DNA of 64,000 nucleotides from Paenibacillus marchantiophytorum. Its GTDB lineage: Bacteria > Bacillota > Bacilli > Paenibacillales > NBRC-103111. Positions 33,886 through 43,585 of the stretch are shown here, piece after piece. A program made the translations under genes and the position numbers. The notes below the pieces were generated by a model. The model was not told the origin of the DNA and made no database searches. It saw only the letters and a list, made by a program, of their open reading frames with translations. The DNA is taken from NCBI RefSeq assembly GCF_014640555.1, contig NZ_BMHE01000023.1, positions 42,938-106,937 of the forward strand. Reading direction: 5' to 3'. How positions within the stretch are numbered: the stretch's first letter is position 1; each line of letters opens with the position of its first letter.

Positions 33886-33908
33886 GAAATTAATAACGTA
33901 ATAATTTC
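33886..33908. promoter_or_regulatory. palindrome in the regulator/abfA divergent promoter region
   Basis: GAAATTA and TAATTTC form a perfect 7-bp inverted repeat 47 bp before abfA, in a very AT-rich spacer that holds several ATTAAT copies. It is the best operator candidate for the ArsR-type regulator. Confidence 0.5.
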
Positions 33909-33954
33909 ATTAACCAATTTATATTTTTATTAATTATACGATGGGGTGAAAGCA

Positions 33955-35466
33955 ATGTCTATCCAAGCAAGCATGATTATTGACAAAGATTTTGTTATCG
34001 GTGAAGTGGATTCTCGAATTTATGGCTCTTTTATCGAGCATTTGGGACGCGCCGTGTATGGAGGGATTTACGAGCCAGGCCATCCACAAGCGGATGAGCA
34101 AGGCTTTCGTGCCGATGTTCTGGAACTGGTGAAAGGCCTGGACGTGCCGATTGTTCGTTATCCAGGTGGGAATTTCGTATCTGGTTACAACTGGGAAGAC
34201 GGCATTGGGCCGATCGAGCAGCGGAAGAAGAGGCTTGACCTGGCATGGCGCACGATCGAGCCTAACTTGATAGGGCTGAACGAATTCATGGATTGGTGCC
34301 GGAAAGCGAATACCGACGCGATGATGGCTGTTAATCTGGGAACTCGCGGGCCGGACGAAGCCAGAGATATTATCGAGTATGCCAATATTACAGGCGGTAC
34401 TTACTGGAGCGACTTGCGGATTTCTCATGGGTATAAAGTACCGCATAATATCAAAACATGGTGTCTAGGCAATGAGATGGACGGCCCTTGGCAAACCGGC
34501 AGCAAAACTGCCGTAGAATATGGTCGGACAGCATGTGAAACAGCCAAAGTGATGAAATGGGTCGATCCATCCATTGAGCTTGTGGCCTGTGGCAGCTCCA
34601 GCTTAACAATGGCAACATTCCCGGAATGGGAAGCGACTGTTCTCGATCATACCTACGATCACGTCGATTACATCTCCTTGCATCAATATTATGGCAATCG
34701 GGATAAAAATACAGCGAATTTCCTGGCCCAATCGATGGGTATGGATCGTTTTATTCATACAGTAATTTCGACAGCCGATTACATTCAAGCGAAGAAGCGC
34801 GGGAAGAAGAAGATCAACCTTTCCTTCGACGAGTGGAATGTGTGGTATCACTCCAATGAAGCCGACAGCAAGATCGAGCCATGGTCCATCGCGCCGCCAC
34901 AGCTGGAAGATATTTATAATCATGAAGATGCGCTCTTGGTGGGCTGTATGCTAATCTCGATGTTGAAGCGTGCGGATCGTGTGAAAATGGCCTGCTTGGC
35001 ACAGCTCGTCAATGTTATCGCGCCAATCATGACGGCGAATGGCGGAGCAGCCTGGAAGCAAACAATCTATTATCCTTACATGCATGCAAGTGTGTTCGGG
35101 CGCGGAACCGTTCTAGTTCCTTTGATTAAATCGTCCAAGTACGATGCCAAAGACTACACGGATGTGCCTCATCTGGAAGCTGTAGCCGTTCATAATGAGG
35201 AGAAATCCGAAGTGACGATCTTCGCGGTAAACCGTCATTTGGAGGAAGCGCTCCCGCTGGAATTGGATCTGCGCAGTTTCGGAGGCTGCCGCGTCATTGA
35301 ACATATCGTGCTAGAGAATGACGATTTGAAAGCTGCGAATACCGTAGATGCACAAGATCGTGTGAAGCCTCATACAGGCGGCAATGCGACAGTTTCGGCA
35401 AATGGTCAAATTCAAGGCACACTCGGCAAAGCCTCATGGAATGTTATCCGCTTAAAATTGCTTTAA
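33955..35466 (+). CDS. abfA: GH51 alpha-L-arabinofuranosidase
   Basis: A 503-residue intracellular glycosidase that removes arabinofuranose from arabinan or arabinoxylan oligomers. The catalytic acid/base is Glu174 in WCLGNEMDGP and the nucleophile is Glu293 in SFDEWNVWY, within the (beta/alpha)8 barrel. A C-terminal beta-sandwich starts near residue 385. There is no signal peptide. ATG 33955 follows GGGGTG at eight bases. The gene is monocistronic, ends in a strong terminator and is divergent from its presumed regulator. Confidence 0.95.
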   Translation: MSIQASMIIDKDFVIGEVDSRIYGSFIEHLGRAVYGGIYEPGHPQADEQGFRADVLELVKGLDVPIVRYPGGNFVSGYNWEDGIGPIEQRKKRLDLAWRTIEPNLIGLNEFMDWCRKANTDAMMAVNLGTRGPDEARDIIEYANITGGTYWSDLRISHGYKVPHNIKTWCLGNEMDGPWQTGSKTAVEYGRTACETAKVMKWVDPSIELVACGSSSLTMATFPEWEATVLDHTYDHVDYISLHQYYGNRDKNTANFLAQSMGMDRFIHTVISTADYIQAKKRGKKKINLSFDEWNVWYHSNEADSKIEPWSIAPPQLEDIYNHEDALLVGCMLISMLKRADRVKMACLAQLVNVIAPIMTANGGAAWKQTIYYPYMHASVFGRGTVLVPLIKSSKYDAKDYTDVPHLEAVAVHNEEKSEVTIFAVNRHLEEALPLELDLRSFGGCRVIEHIVLENDDLKAANTVDAQDRVKPHTGGNATVSANGQIQGTLGKASWNVIRLKLL

Positions 35467-35477
35467 ACATATAGCAG

Positions 35478-35519
35478 TAAGACATGGTTAGAGCCGCGGC
35501 TCTGCCGTGTCTTATTTTT
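35478..35519 (+). terminator. rho-independent terminator of abfA
   Basis: AAGACA(T)GG..AGAGCC pairs with GGCTCT..CC(G)TGTCTT and is followed by ATTTTTG. From here to 35917 (about 400 bp) I see no gene or repeat. Confidence 0.88.
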
Positions 35520-35917
35520 GTTCAAGGTGAGAGTTGCTGATAGGTAGAGTAGCTATTTTGTTAGCGATGCGGCAGCACGCTTAGAGCGAGAGAACGTTGA
35601 GTTGAGCCTCTCAAAATCAATTGGTCTTTGCCAACGAACTGTATGATGCTTATTGACGCGAAAACGGCTTCTTTGACTATTTAACGAATTGAATTGGCCT
35701 TATGGGACAGGCGATTTTTTCCAAATGTCTGATCCGATAAATCGTTTCATAAAACAACATAATAAGGACAAGAATTAGCGAAGAAAACGAACATATAGCG
35801 CTCCTATTCGTAAGTTCACGATACTGATGTATAAGATGTATAAGCTGTGAATTCCTTTATTTTTCAATCTGCGCTCTGGTATGATGAGAGAAATACATGA
35901 TTGAGGGGTTCGCGCAT

Positions 35918-36250
35918 ATGACAATGAGATGGATGCTTGGATTGCTGGTTTTGATTCTCAGTTTATCCGCTTGCGGGAGTAAGCCTAGTAAACCGAATGA
36001 CACACAGGTGGCAGCAGTAAAAGCCGATGGTCCCAAGATTTATCAAAATTTCTGCATTTCTTGTCACGGTAATCAATTACAGGGCGCACAAGGGCCGAAT
36101 ATTCAAAAAGTCGGAGAACGATTGACGGAAGAAGAGATCATTAAACGCATTCAAAAAGGCGGCGGCGGAATGCCTCCGTTCCAAGTTGCACTCAAAGAGG
36201 ATGAGTTAAAGGCGCTTGCAGCCTGGTTAGCAGAATTAAAACAATGGTAA
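35918..36250 (+). CDS. membrane-anchored c-type cytochrome lipoprotein
   Basis: A 110-residue protein with a lipoprotein signal peptide (LLVLILSLSACGS) and one class I cytochrome c domain. The haem site is CISCH, and the distal Met is in GGMPPF. Size and lipid anchor match the cytochrome c-551 (CccB) type of Bacillus, which carries electrons on the outer membrane face to an oxidase. ATG 35918 has GAGGGG eight bases upstream; the ATG at 35897 is an alternative. Confidence 0.88.
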   Translation: MTMRWMLGLLVLILSLSACGSKPSKPNDTQVAAVKADGPKIYQNFCISCHGNQLQGAQGPNIQKVGERLTEEEIIKRIQKGGGGMPPFQVALKEDELKALAAWLAELKQW

Positions 36251-36294
36251 AATATGTAAATTAAGTACCCTTTAAGGTGGGCTACATATTTTCT
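36250..36294 (+). terminator. rho-independent terminator of the cytochrome gene
   Basis: AAATATGTA and TACATATTT arms with an inner CCC/GGG pairing, followed by TTC-rich sequence. Confidence 0.7.
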
Positions 36295-36340
36295 TCACAA
36301 TTCGTGTATACAATTAGGGGCAAGAGGAGAGTGATGTAAG

Positions 36341-38371
36341 ATGCACTTGAATTTGAAGCCCCGGAACCGTCTTCCGAAAAGAACGAAGAAGACGAGACCA
36401 GCCCGTCTGGGAGCGACGATTTCGTTTCTGCTGTTCATGATTGGTTTGCCATTAATATCCGTAGCAGGTATGGAGCTCTTGGAACGCGGCTCTTTCACAA
36501 ATACAATCCAATGGATCGTGTCTAACCAAGCTTTTTACTTCTTAAATGTGGGACTGTCTTTCTGTTTATTGGCTTTGGTATTTTCTTTCGTAGGTTCTTT
36601 GGCAATTTCAGGGTCCATTACGACGCTGCTGCTTGGGCTTGTGGCTTTAATTTCGTATATGAAGGTGAAAATGATTGGGGAGCCTTTCTTCCCATGGGAC
36701 ATATTGCTCAATAAAGAAAGTATGGATATCGCTTCGCTCGTTACGGGAAAAGCCGCTTTGCTGCGAATCAGCGTCGTGGCGGCAGCCGTGATCGTTGTCC
36801 TGCTGCTTCGTTGGGTTTTACCGCGCGTCACCTTGCCGGTGATTAGTCGAATCGGTTTGGGGTTGTTTTCGCTCTATGCCTTGTACGCGTTCGGGGTGAA
36901 GACGCCGCTGGCTGGTAAAATACTTGATCACGCGGGAGTCAACGAAATTGTGTGGAATCAGCAAGAAAACTACGCCAATAACGGTTTAGCGCTGGCTTTT
37001 ACACTGAATGTCAAAAATTCCATCGTTCCTAAGCCCGAGACGTATAGCGATCAGTCGATCGCAGCAGTTGCTGCAAGTTTGGAACAACCAACAGGAAGCG
37101 TGCAACAAGCGTCCAAAGCTTCCATCAGTGCGGACTCCTTGAACGGGAAGAAGCCGAACGTTATCTTCGTTATGAGCGAAGCGTTCTGGGACCCGACTTT
37201 GTTGCCGAACGTCAAGTTTAGCGAAGATCCGCTTCCAACGATCCATCGGTTGCAAAAAGAGTCCACTTCAGGTTACCTGCTGTCCCCACAATTCGGGGGC
37301 GGTACCAGCAACGTAGAATTTGAAGTTTTGACCGGTAATTCCATGAGTTTGCTGCCTGGCGGCTCCATTCCATACCAACAATATGTCTCTAAGCCAGTGC
37401 CGAGTTTGGCGAGTTACTTTGCCGACCAAGGCTACAAAAGCATGGGGATTCACTCTTACGAGGGTTGGTTCTGGAATCGGAATACGGTGTATAAGGATCT
37501 GGGATTCCAGTCCTTCAAGAGCAGTGAGCATTTCGAGAATCCGGAGACCAAAGGGTACTTTATTTCGGATGCAGAGGTTGCCAGATCGATTATTGATGAA
37601 GTAGATAAAACGCCAGATCCGATGTTTATTTATACGGTCACGATGCAGAATCATGGCCCCTATGATGATCCGCGATACGGCGAAAATCAATTTAAAGCAG
37701 AGGGCAACCTGACGCCTGCTGCCAAAAGCATTCTGGAAACCTACACGCAAGGCGCACATGATGCCGATCAAAGCTTGCAAATGCTGATTGATCATTACAA
37801 GGATTCCAGCGAGCCAACGATGATAGTCTTTTATGGGGATCATTTGCCAATGCTTGGACTGGATTATCAAGTTTATAAAGAAGCAGGATTTATTCAAAGC
37901 AGCAATCCCAGCGAGTGGTCGCTGGAAGAAGTGAAGAAGATGCATAGTATCCCGCTCGTCATGTGGTCGAATTTTGATCAGCCGAAGCAAGATATTCCGC
38001 TGCTAAGCGATTCTTTCTTGGGCGCACGTGTGCTGGATATGCTGCAAATGACGAAGCCGGCGAACTTTGCTTTGAATGCCCAGTTGGCTGCCCAAGTGCC
38101 AGGTTTGTTGAGTAATCTGGTGGTGGACGCCGATCAGAGCCTTCATACCAAGGTACCCGATTCTACGAAGTCTTTGTTAGAGGATTATAGGAATGTCCAA
38201 TACGATTTACTCTTCGGCAAGCAGTATCTGGCCTCCTATATCGATCACGAATATTTGTCGAAGTCGGTTCAAGCCAGCTATAATGCGGAGTTCAACGACC
38301 CCGATTCTGCGCTTCGAGCCGAAGGGGGAAGCAGTACGCCCTCGGAAGCCAAACCTGTAAGTGCACAGTAG
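36341..38371 (+). CDS. ltaS: LTA synthase-family phosphoglycerol transferase (sulfatase fold)
   Basis: A 676-residue membrane enzyme. The first 195 residues contain five membrane helices, followed by a linker and an extracellular sulfatase-like domain. The catalytic Thr lies in FGGGTSNVEFEVLTG; metal-binding segments are VIFVMSEAFWDP, HSYEGWFWNR and FYGDHLPMLG. It polymerises or transfers glycerol phosphate from phosphatidylglycerol for teichoic acid or a modified polymer. The C-terminal tail is Ser/Ala-rich. GAGGAGAG precedes the ATG. Paralogues are common, so the exact product is uncertain. Confidence 0.88.
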   Translation: MHLNLKPRNRLPKRTKKTRPARLGATISFLLFMIGLPLISVAGMELLERGSFTNTIQWIVSNQAFYFLNVGLSFCLLALVFSFVGSLAISGSITTLLLGLVALISYMKVKMIGEPFFPWDILLNKESMDIASLVTGKAALLRISVVAAAVIVVLLLRWVLPRVTLPVISRIGLGLFSLYALYAFGVKTPLAGKILDHAGVNEIVWNQQENYANNGLALAFTLNVKNSIVPKPETYSDQSIAAVAASLEQPTGSVQQASKASISADSLNGKKPNVIFVMSEAFWDPTLLPNVKFSEDPLPTIHRLQKESTSGYLLSPQFGGGTSNVEFEVLTGNSMSLLPGGSIPYQQYVSKPVPSLASYFADQGYKSMGIHSYEGWFWNRNTVYKDLGFQSFKSSEHFENPETKGYFISDAEVARSIIDEVDKTPDPMFIYTVTMQNHGPYDDPRYGENQFKAEGNLTPAAKSILETYTQGAHDADQSLQMLIDHYKDSSEPTMIVFYGDHLPMLGLDYQVYKEAGFIQSSNPSEWSLEEVKKMHSIPLVMWSNFDQPKQDIPLLSDSFLGARVLDMLQMTKPANFALNAQLAAQVPGLLSNLVVDADQSLHTKVPDSTKSLLEDYRNVQYDLLFGKQYLASYIDHEYLSKSVQASYNAEFNDPDSALRAEGGSSTPSEAKPVSAQ

Positions 38372-38374
38372 TAG

Positions 38375-38419
38375 AAGTCCCTGTTTCGTTGTCGTTTGCG
38401 ACGAGATGGGGATTTTTTG
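38375..38419 (+). terminator. rho-independent terminator of the ltaS-like gene
   Basis: TCCCTGTTTCGT pairs with ACGAGATGGGGA, and six T follow. Confidence 0.75.
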
Positions 38420-38538
38420 CGCGCGAAAAATAATCATTGCTATTGTTAGGGGATTTTTGGTAATATAGAACTCCTGTCTCTACGCAGCGGCTGCAAGGAA
38501 ACATCCATGATTGCCTGTAAAAACGGAGGAGGTGTTTT

Positions 38539-39315
38539 ATGCTTTTCGCGGTTTTGGCGCGCAAGGCGTATGCAAGGAATTTGCAGTATCGCGGTTCACA
38601 TCTGCTGCATAATGCAGTGAGCGCGGTATTCGGTTTTATTTATGCCAGCATTTGGACGGGACTGGGCAGTGATGCATCACTAGGTCAGTATGGCGCCAAA
38701 GGGATTGTCGGTTATATTGCCTTTAATCAAGCGATTCTGTGGATTACACAGTTCACAACGAAAGGGCTCGGGCTTGAACAATCTGTGCGGACGGGTCAAA
38801 TCGCTATCGATCTGATGAGGCCTGTACACCTGTTCTATCAGACGATGAGTCGAGAATGGGGCCAAATCTATTATCAATTTCTCTACAAATTTATCCCGAT
38901 TTATGCCCTCTATTATTTCATCTTCTCTTTACAGCTTCCTAAGCAAGTTCTCGTTTATGGCTGGACAGTCGTTGCTCTGATCTTGGCCGCCTATATCTCC
39001 ATTTGCATGAATTATTTGATTGGTGTTGCCGCTCTCTGGACCACGGAGTCCCGTTGGTTTTATTGGGTGAATTATTCTTTCAGCATGCTGCTGTCCGGAT
39101 TTTTCATTCCGCTGGAATGGCTGCCATCCTGGCTTCGCACGATCAGCTTTTATACACCATATCCGTATTTGCTCTATTATCCGACTCGTATCTATTTACA
39201 GCTTGAACATGGAACCGTTGTGCTCGGCGCTCTCCTATGGAGCATCGGGTTTACTTGCGTCTGTTTGGCCGTTACCCAAGGTGTACGCAGGAAATTGGAG
39301 GTGCAGGGCGGATGA
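38539..39315 (+). CDS. ABC-2 family transporter permease (COG4587 type)
   Basis: A 258-residue permease with six membrane helices (for example SFSMLLSGFFIPLEWLPSWL), typical of the COG4587 half of heterodimeric ABC-2 exporters. It starts after GGAGGAGGTG and overlaps the second permease by ATGA. It is the first gene of a permease-permease-ATPase operon. The substrate is unknown; related systems are described as exporting antibiotics or daunorubicin-like compounds. Confidence 0.85.
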   Translation: MLFAVLARKAYARNLQYRGSHLLHNAVSAVFGFIYASIWTGLGSDASLGQYGAKGIVGYIAFNQAILWITQFTTKGLGLEQSVRTGQIAIDLMRPVHLFYQTMSREWGQIYYQFLYKFIPIYALYYFIFSLQLPKQVLVYGWTVVALILAAYISICMNYLIGVAALWTTESRWFYWVNYSFSMLLSGFFIPLEWLPSWLRTISFYTPYPYLLYYPTRIYLQLEHGTVVLGALLWSIGFTCVCLAVTQGVRRKLEVQGG

Positions 39316-40103
39316 TCTCGGTCAAACTGTATATGCTCCTCATCAAGGCGAGTTTGCGCAGCCGGATGCAGTACAAATTTAATTTCTTTTTCTCTACGGC
39401 CATGGCCTCTTGTGTGCATATCTGCGAATTTCTGATGGTTGCGCTGGTCATGATGCGTTTTGGCAATATCAAGGGGTGGACCCTGTATGAAGTCTGCTAC
39501 TTATATGGGGTCATGATGATCTCCAGGGCGATTTACCGCACGTTGGCTTCGGATGTGCATCATTTGGAAAAGTATCTCGTTTCAGGGGACCTGGATGCGC
39601 TGTTAATCCGACCCGTTCCTGTTTTGCTGGCTTTAATGACCCAGAATTCACAAGTCTTAATTGCCGAAATCGGGCAGGGACTGATTCTTCTCTACATTGC
39701 GATACAGGCTCTCCTAGCAAGCGGTCAAATTGGTTGGCTTGTGATTCCATTAACGGGGTTAATGATCATCTCGGGCGCGATTATTTTATTCGCCATCGGA
39801 CTGGCGACAGCGGCTGCGGGCTTCTGGCTGACGCGCATTGAATCCCTGCAAAATATGACCGAGGACGCGTCGCAAACAGCTGCCAGGTATCCGTTATCCC
39901 TCTATCCCAAATGGCTGCAGGGCGCGTTATTGCTGGTGGTTCCGGTTGGCTTCGTTAATTATATCCCGACATTATATGTCCTAAGACACCAAGGCGGTAT
40001 CGGCATGCTGCTCGGTACGGCGGCGGTGGCCGCGGTTTCCCTGTGGCTTGCGATTCGGTTCTGGAAGTTGGGATTATCCCGCTATCAAAGCACAGGCAGT
40101 TAA
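39312..40103 (+). CDS. ABC-2 family transporter permease (COG3694 type)
   Basis: A 263-residue permease with six membrane helices, starting MISVKLYMLLIKASLRSRMQ. Features such as YLYGVMMISRAIYRTLASDV, SGDLDALLIRPVPVLLALM and PVGFVNYIPTLYVL fit the COG3694 partner of COG4587 permeases. I chose ATG 39312 because of the ATGA overlap with the upstream gene; the frame is open further 5' only by chance. It pairs with the preceding permease and the ATPase that follows. Confidence 0.85.
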   Translation: MISVKLYMLLIKASLRSRMQYKFNFFFSTAMASCVHICEFLMVALVMMRFGNIKGWTLYEVCYLYGVMMISRAIYRTLASDVHHLEKYLVSGDLDALLIRPVPVLLALMTQNSQVLIAEIGQGLILLYIAIQALLASGQIGWLVIPLTGLMIISGAIILFAIGLATAAAGFWLTRIESLQNMTEDASQTAARYPLSLYPKWLQGALLLVVPVGFVNYIPTLYVLRHQGGIGMLLGTAAVAAVSLWLAIRFWKLGLSRYQSTGS

Positions 40104-40121
40104 GGAGGGGACGAGTGGATT

Positions 40122-41093
40122 ATGATAACCGTTAAACACTTACGCAAAACTTTTCAGACCCCGCTGGTGAAAGAAGGCAAGTTTGCAGGTCTAAGAACGC
40201 TGTTCTCACGAGCCTACAAAGAGAAAGAAGCTGTGCGCGATGTCAGCTTCGAGATTGAATCTGGCGAGTTCGTCGGGTATATTGGACCTAATGGTGCCGG
40301 GAAGTCGACGACGATCAAAATGCTAACCGGCATCCTGCATCCGACTTCGGGCGAGGTGCTGATTCATGGATATAGCCCGCAAAAACATCGGAGACGCGTC
40401 GTAGCCCAGCTAGGCGTTGTGTTTGGCCAGAGAAGCCAGCTATGGTGGGATTTGCCTGTGAAGGATTCCTACGAGATTCTGACGGCGATGTATCGGGTGG
40501 ATGAGAGCGTTGCCCGCCGCCGATTAGGGGAATTAACCGAACTGCTTGAGCTGCAGGAACTGCTGGATACGCCTGTTCGCAAGCTTTCGCTTGGTCAGCG
40601 GATGCGAGCTGATCTAGCCGCTTCCATGCTGCATGATCCGGATATTCTGTTTCTGGATGAGCCAACGATTGGCTTGGATGTCGTGGCCAAACGGAATATT
40701 CGGGGGTTTCTTCATACATTGAATCGCGAATTCGGCAAAACGATTCTGTTGACCACCCATGACATGGATGACATCGAGCAGCTATGCAAAAGGGTCATCG
40801 TGATTAATCATGGTCAAATCGGGTATGATGGTTCCATTCAGGAATTGCGCGACCGCATCGGGCTGCCCACGATGATGAAAGTGACTTATCGAGGCGAAAT
40901 TCAGGTGCCTTCAAGTTGGGAGCTGCCCTTTCAAATTGTAGAGCAAGAGGCGAATAGGCTGACCATTGCCTGCAACCGGCAGGAGCTCAAGGCCATGGAT
41001 GTTCTGCGAATCGTTAGCAATTGGGGCGAAATGGATGATGTACATATGGAAGAGCCTGAGTTCGAAGAGGTGATTCATGGCGTATATAAATAG
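40122..41093 (+). CDS. ABC exporter ATP-binding protein (COG4586 type)
   Basis: A 323-residue ATPase. Walker A is GPNGAGKSTTIKML, the signature is LSLGQRMRADLAASM, Walker B is ILFLDEPTIGLD, and the H-loop lies in TTHDMDD. A C-terminal extension of about 80 residues (from QELRDRIGLP) is usual in this group. It energises the two permeases encoded before it. AAGGAGGGG lies 14 bases from the ATG. The insert TPLVKEGKFAGLRTLFSR near the N-terminus is also typical of COG4586. Confidence 0.9.
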   Translation: MITVKHLRKTFQTPLVKEGKFAGLRTLFSRAYKEKEAVRDVSFEIESGEFVGYIGPNGAGKSTTIKMLTGILHPTSGEVLIHGYSPQKHRRRVVAQLGVVFGQRSQLWWDLPVKDSYEILTAMYRVDESVARRRLGELTELLELQELLDTPVRKLSLGQRMRADLAASMLHDPDILFLDEPTIGLDVVAKRNIRGFLHTLNREFGKTILLTTHDMDDIEQLCKRVIVINHGQIGYDGSIQELRDRIGLPTMMKVTYRGEIQVPSSWELPFQIVEQEANRLTIACNRQELKAMDVLRIVSNWGEMDDVHMEEPEFEEVIHGVYK

Positions 41094-41109
41094 TCAGGAG
41101 TGAGTTCTT

Positions 41110-43404
41110 ATGGCGATAGAAAAGGAACAACGGGAGAAGGAAGCGCAGCGCGTTGCCTCTGTTCGAGCCCAGATCCAACAGCGGATTATCGATTTGGGGG
41201 AGACGGTGGATCAGCGCCGCTCCGAGGCGACGGCGATTGGCCGCAGCTTCTGGGACGATATATCCGTCAATGCCGACAATGATGATGATCTGATCGAGAC
41301 AGCGGCGAGTATGGCCCAGCAGGAGCACGTCCTGCAAGGCCAAGAGCGCAGCTACCGCTTAGCGCAGGATGCGCTGCGGAAGCTGCAGCGCGTCGTGGAT
41401 GCGCCGTATTTCAGCCGCATCGACTTCAAGGAGCGCAGCGAGCAAGAGCGCGAGAAGATATACATCGGGTTGACCTCTTTCATCGATGCCAAAACGGATG
41501 AAATACTGATCTATGACTGGCGCGCGCCTATCGCGAGTTTGTTTTATGACTATCCGCCGGGCCCTGCGACGTATCGGACGCCGGAAATGGATGTCAGCGG
41601 CGAGCTGATGCTCAAGCGCCAATACATTATCAAAGCCGGCGTTCTGCAGGATGTGTTCGATACGGGGATCTCTATCGGCGATGAGATGCTTCAGCAGATG
41701 CTCAGCCGCAGCGCGGATGAGAAGATGCACAGTATCGTCACGACGATTCAGCGTGAGCAGAACCAGATCATTCGCGATGATCGGCACAAGGTGTTGGTCG
41801 TGCAAGGGGCTGCCGGCAGTGGTAAAACCTCTGTCGCCCTGCAGCGCATCGCGTATTTGCTCTACAAATATCGGACGACGCTCAGCGCGGATAATATGAT
41901 TCTGTTCTCGCCGAACTCGCTGTTCAGCGACTACGTTTCGCACGTTCTTCCAGAACTGGGCGAAGCGACGATGCAGCAGACGACATTTCAGGACTATTTG
42001 ACCCATAAATTAAGTGATACGGGCTTGCAGCTCGAAGATCCATACGACCAGTTGGAGTTTGTTCTGACAGGAACGGAGCAGGATCCCGCTTATGCTACAC
42101 GGCTGCAAAGTATCCAGTACAAAACATCAGCCGCTTTCCTCAGCGTAATTGAAGCCTATGGCGAGAAGTTCAAGCATGGAGGGCTTCGCTTTCTTGATCT
42201 GTCCGTAGGCAAGAAGGTATTAATTACAGCGGAAGAACTGAACGAACGTTTCTATGCGAAGGATTCCATCCTAGCCTTAGGGGAACGTATGGAACAGCTA
42301 TCCGAATGGATGCTGGAGAAGCTGGATGCGATTCAAGCCGATGCGCAGAAACGGTTCTACCGGAAAATGGTGCGTGAACCCAAATATCTGGGCAGCGAAC
42401 CGGAAATGAAAAAGATGAGCAAGATCAAAGCTCACAAAGCTATTGGGCCGCTCAAAGAAAAAACGCGAAAGCTTGCTTATGTCGATGTCCTTGGCATGTA
42501 CAAGGATCTATACACGGATACAGAGCTGCATCAGGAGCTCATGAAGCAATCAGGGCAGGTATTGCCTGCTGAGTGGGAAGCGATCAGCGCTTTCACTTCC
42601 GCGGCGCTGGCTGAGGGGACGCTGCACTATGAGGATGCAACTCCGCTTGTCTACCTGAAGGGGCTTGTGGAGGGCCAACTGCGCGTTGGAACCATCCGGT
42701 ATTGCCTTGTGGATGAAGCGCAGGACTACTCGCCGTTTCACTATGCCTACTTGAAGAAGCTATTCCCCCGAGCACGATTTACGCTGCTCGGCGATTGGAA
42801 TCAAGGGATCTTCACGCACGCGAATGCTCAGGCGAGCGCTGCGGAAGGCAAGAGCGAATACAGCTCGATCAGCGAGCTGATGAAGGAAGAGGAGACGGAG
42901 ACGATCCGTCTCGTCAAGAGCTACCGCTCCACGCGCGAAATCGTCGATTTCGCAAGCAGCGTGCTGCCGGGCGGCGAGCCGATCGAGCCGTTCAGCCGTA
43001 GCGGCGAGTCCCCGCGCCTGCGGCGCGCGGCGGATGAGACCGAGCTGAGCCGCCTCGTGGCGGAGGCGGCTCGCGCCCGGCGCGATGGCGGCGCAAGCTC
43101 CATCGCGATCATCTGCAAGACCGAGCGCGAGACGAAGTCCGCGCACGCGCTGCTCAAGCCGCTGCTGCCGGGCCTCGCGCGGATTACCAAAGAGACGCTG
43201 CACTATGAAGCGGGCGTCATGATTTTACCGGCGTACCTCGCCAAAGGGCTCGAGTTCGACGCTGTTATTCTCTACGACGCCGGAGCTGCCGTCTACGCGG
43301 AGGCGAAGGAGCGCAAGCTGTTTTACACAGCTTGCACGCGTGCGCTGCATCATCTGGATGTGTTCTACCAAGGCGAGTTAACCCCTTTTCTTCCGATCAA
43401 CTAG
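41110..43404 (+). CDS. helD: HelD-type UvrD-like ATPase (RNA polymerase recycling factor)
   Basis: A 764-residue superfamily 1 helicase-like protein. A coiled N-terminal arm (residues 1-110) precedes the first UvrD domain, with Walker A in VVQGAAGSGKTSVAL. Other motifs are RYCLVDEAQDYSPFHYAYLK, LLGDWNQGIF, RLVKSYRSTREI and AKGLEFDAVILYDAG. HelD removes stalled RNA polymerase from DNA. AGGAGTGAG precedes the ATG, 16 bp after the ABC ATPase stop. A segment near 42,930-43,190 is far richer in G and C than the rest of the gene. Confidence 0.9.
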   Translation: MAIEKEQREKEAQRVASVRAQIQQRIIDLGETVDQRRSEATAIGRSFWDDISVNADNDDDLIETAASMAQQEHVLQGQERSYRLAQDALRKLQRVVDAPYFSRIDFKERSEQEREKIYIGLTSFIDAKTDEILIYDWRAPIASLFYDYPPGPATYRTPEMDVSGELMLKRQYIIKAGVLQDVFDTGISIGDEMLQQMLSRSADEKMHSIVTTIQREQNQIIRDDRHKVLVVQGAAGSGKTSVALQRIAYLLYKYRTTLSADNMILFSPNSLFSDYVSHVLPELGEATMQQTTFQDYLTHKLSDTGLQLEDPYDQLEFVLTGTEQDPAYATRLQSIQYKTSAAFLSVIEAYGEKFKHGGLRFLDLSVGKKVLITAEELNERFYAKDSILALGERMEQLSEWMLEKLDAIQADAQKRFYRKMVREPKYLGSEPEMKKMSKIKAHKAIGPLKEKTRKLAYVDVLGMYKDLYTDTELHQELMKQSGQVLPAEWEAISAFTSAALAEGTLHYEDATPLVYLKGLVEGQLRVGTIRYCLVDEAQDYSPFHYAYLKKLFPRARFTLLGDWNQGIFTHANAQASAAEGKSEYSSISELMKEEETETIRLVKSYRSTREIVDFASSVLPGGEPIEPFSRSGESPRLRRAADETELSRLVAEAARARRDGGASSIAIICKTERETKSAHALLKPLLPGLARITKETLHYEAGVMILPAYLAKGLEFDAVILYDAGAAVYAEAKERKLFYTACTRALHHLDVFYQGELTPFLPIN

Positions 43405-43494
43405 ACAAACGTCCATACCCATCTGCCCTGCCCGACATAGGATATATCAGGTAACAACCTAGATCAATGAATCGGGCAGGAAGGAGGAGTCGCC

Positions 43495-43575
43495 ATGTCA
43501 GGAGTTGGATACTCTAATACAGCTATTGTGCTGGTACTGTATATTCTGTTGGTCATCATTCTTGCAACGTTCTAA
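43495..43575 (+). CDS. yjcZ: YjcZ-family small sporulation protein (26 aa)
   Basis: A 26-residue peptide (MSGVGYSNTAIVLVLYILLV, then IILATF) with a short polar start and one membrane helix. It has the form of the YjcZ/BclA-anchor type mini-proteins of spore formers, which usually start with Gly/Tyr-rich residues and end in such a helix. AAGGAGGAG stands eight bases before the ATG and a strong terminator follows, so it is a real monocistronic gene. Its role is not known beyond sporulation-linked expression in relatives. Confidence 0.85.
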   Translation: MSGVGYSNTAIVLVLYILLVIILATF

Positions 43576-43585
43576 CTGATATTCG

